Shown here one piece after another: positions 3,866 to 5,159 of a stretch of DNA of 5,159 nt. A program made the position numbers and the translations under genes. The notes under the pieces are model-generated. The model had not been told where the DNA came from. It saw only the letters and a program-made list of their open reading frames with translations, and ran no database searches. How positions within the stretch are numbered: position 1 is the stretch's first letter; each line of letters starts with the position of its first letter. The stretch comes from Candidatus Caccousia avistercoris (GTDB lineage Bacteria > Bacillota > Clostridia > Oscillospirales > Acutalibacteraceae), in the NCBI GenBank assembly GCA_018715025.1, contig DVMK01000211.1, forward strand, positions 1 to 5,159, in the 5' to 3' direction.

Positions 3866-5085
3866 CAGCCCTCCGGATCCTCCGGCGGCTCTTCCAGGGC
3901 GGAAGCGCCCTGCTTTTCCGGGGATTCCAGCTTTTCCGGCGGGATATTCCTCTGCCGCAGCCTCTGCCACACGCTGCGCCGCAGCAGGGTGTACAGAACA
4001 GAGCAGAAGGGGATGAACAGCAGCATGCCGGCAATGCCCATGGTGCTGCCGCCCACGGTGACGGCGGCCAGCACCCAGATGGAGGGCAGGCCCACCGAGC
4101 TGCCCACCACATGGGGGTAAATCAGGTTCCCTTCCACCTGCTGCAGCACCAGGAACAGCACCACAAACCACACCGCCTGCATGGGGTCTACCATCAGGAT
4201 GAGGAAGGCCCCCACAATGCACCCGATGAAGGCGCCGAAAATAGGGATGAGGGCGGTGACGGCGATGAGCACGCTGATGACAAGGGCGTAGGGGAAGCGG
4301 AGAATGCTCATGGTGAGGAAAAACATGCAGCCCAGAATGACAGCCTCCAGGCATTGGCCGGAAAGGAAGCGGGAGAAAGTGCGGTACGAAAGGTACCCCA
4401 CCTGCGAAACCCAGTCGGCCCGGTGCTCCGGCAGGAAGGCGTACAGCAGCTTGCGGAACTGGCGGCCAAGGCGTTCCTTCTGCAGAAGCACGTAAACGGC
4501 GAACACCACGGCCACCACCGCCCCCACCACGCCGCCGATGATGGAGGAGGCGATGCCGATGGTGGAGTTGACCACGCTGCCCATGCTGCTTTGCAGCATG
4601 TTCAGAAGCTTTTCTGTGAAGGATTCCCAGTCAATGCTGATTTGCCGGATTTCGTCCACAATCTGCGGGTATTGGGCCATAAGGCCTTCGGCCCACTCCT
4701 GGGTCTGCTGGGCGAACACGGGAACCTGGTCGGCCAGCGCCTGGAAGGTGCGCCCCAGCTCGGGGACAATCATAAAGACAATGATCGCCAGCACCCCTGT
4801 TACCAGAAGCAGGGTGACCAGCAGGCTGACGGGGCGCTTGGCCTTGGCCAGGCGGCCCCTTATTTTCCCCGTTTTCTTTTCAGGGAACAGGTGGCTTTCC
4901 ACCTGGCGCATGGGCACATTCAGGATGAAAGCGATGCTGGCCCCGGCCAGGAAGGGGGTAACCAGCCCCAGAAGCCCACGCAGGAAAGCCGCCACCGGTT
5001 CCATCTGGTGCAGGCCCGCGTTCAGAATAATCCCGAACGCCACCAGAAGGGCCAGCTTCTTCATATTGTGCTTGTTTAATTCCAT
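3865..5085 (-). CDS. AI-2E family transporter (PerM/YtvI-like membrane protein)
   Basis: A 406-residue multi-pass inner-membrane protein of the AI-2E transporter family (Pfam PF01594). Hydrophobic segments lie near residues 10-25, 32-55, 86-108, 175-200, 246-295, 302-316 and 334-368. A hydrophilic, probably extracytoplasmic region (about 109-170) sits between the third and fourth. Family motifs include RTFSRFLSGQCLEAVILG (235-252), ALIPIFGAFIG (278-288) and QQVEGNLIYPHVVGSSVGLP (315-334). The tail (372-406) is charged and Pro/Glu-rich. Some family members export autoinducer-2 and others act in sodium/proton exchange, so the name does not fix the substrate; no quorum-sensing genes are nearby. 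The start at 5085 is supported by GGAGG (5101-5097), 11 bases upstream. An internal ATG at 5064 lacks a good site. Confidence 0.93.
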   Translation of the reverse strand: MELNKHNMKKLALLVAFGIILNAGLHQMEPVAAFLRGLLGLVTPFLAGASIAFILNVPMRQVESHLFPEKKTGKIRGRLAKAKRPVSLLVTLLLVTGVLAIIVFMIVPELGRTFQALADQVPVFAQQTQEWAEGLMAQYPQIVDEIRQISIDWESFTEKLLNMLQSSMGSVVNSTIGIASSIIGGVVGAVVAVVFAVYVLLQKERLGRQFRKLLYAFLPEHRADWVSQVGYLSYRTFSRFLSGQCLEAVILGCMFFLTMSILRFPYALVISVLIAVTALIPIFGAFIGCIVGAFLILMVDPMQAVWFVVLFLVLQQVEGNLIYPHVVGSSVGLPSIWVLAAVTVGGSTMGIAGMLLFIPFCSVLYTLLRRSVWQRLRQRNIPPEKLESPEKQGASALEEPPEDPEG

Positions 5086-5129
5086 TCCGGTTTCTTCCTC
5101 CGTTCTTCCCCGGCGTATCCTTACACCTT

Positions 5130-5158
5130 AGCATACCATTTTCCCTCTCTTTTTACCA
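5130..5158 (-). promoter_or_regulatory. Possible extended -10 promoter of the AI-2E family gene
   Basis: On the minus strand TGGTATGCT (5138-5130) reads as an extended -10 element (TGn plus TATGCT). The 17-base upstream position gives TGGTAA (5158-5153), only 3 of 6 consensus bases. The window ends here, so other promoters further upstream cannot be excluded. Confidence 0.45.
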
Positions 5159-5159
5159 G

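Noticed and set aside
2940..4112. 390-codon minus-strand open frame
   Set aside because: It covers the complement of the SDR gene and part of the AI-2E gene in another frame; composition is unnatural and it would run through the terminator hairpin.
4582..4600. 8-bp inverted repeat with 3-base loop (CATGCTGC/GCAGCATG)
   Set aside because: It lies inside the AI-2E coding sequence over codons for LNMLQSSMG, has no T-tract and is most likely incidental.
3649..5079. 476-codon plus-strand open frame
   Set aside because: It lies antisense to the AI-2E family gene, its product is His/Gln/Ala-rich low-complexity sequence with no recognisable domain, and it starts inside the SDR gene. The minus-strand protein has clear family motifs and membrane segments.

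Overview
The window reads as chromosomal DNA from a fairly GC-rich Firmicute, probably a gut-type clostridium of the Oscillospirales. This is an inference from gene content (type II pantothenate kinase, AI-2E family permease, ROK repressor with a clostridial-style SN..GGA core), strong SD sequences, CCA-encoding tRNA genes and GC-rich coding sequence with AT-rich promoters. No mobile element, CRISPR array, phage gene or obvious defence system is visible.

Layout. Positions 1-60 hold a strong terminator hairpin whose T-tract is on the minus strand. Positions 60-430 have no convincing gene but carry a run of consecutive stem-loops (about 112-273), the least explained part of the window. A minus-strand tRNA operon follows: promoter 696-724, tRNA-Thr(UGU) 590-665, tRNA-Tyr(GUA) 469-552, terminator about 430-464. 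Back to back with it, a plus-strand promoter (775-803) drives a ROK-family regulator (854-1984), followed 38 bases later by a type II pantothenate kinase (coaW, 2023-2868). An SDR oxidoreductase of the polyol/ketose type (best start 3018, end 3794) has its own near-consensus promoter with a perfect 17-bp palindrome at the predicted transcription start. It converges on a minus-strand AI-2E family membrane protein (3865-5085), and one bidirectional terminator (about 3813-3865) serves both.

How the genes may work together. The regulator and pantothenate kinase look co-transcribed, so a dedicated ROK-fold repressor may tune the first step of CoA synthesis, or the kinase-like protein may act in the pathway that the regulator senses. 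The SDR is probably under separate local control through its palindrome. The AI-2E family protein seems independent. The window is mostly ordinary; the best leads are the regulator's altered effector pocket, the two operator-like promoter architectures and the hairpin-rich gene-free stretch.
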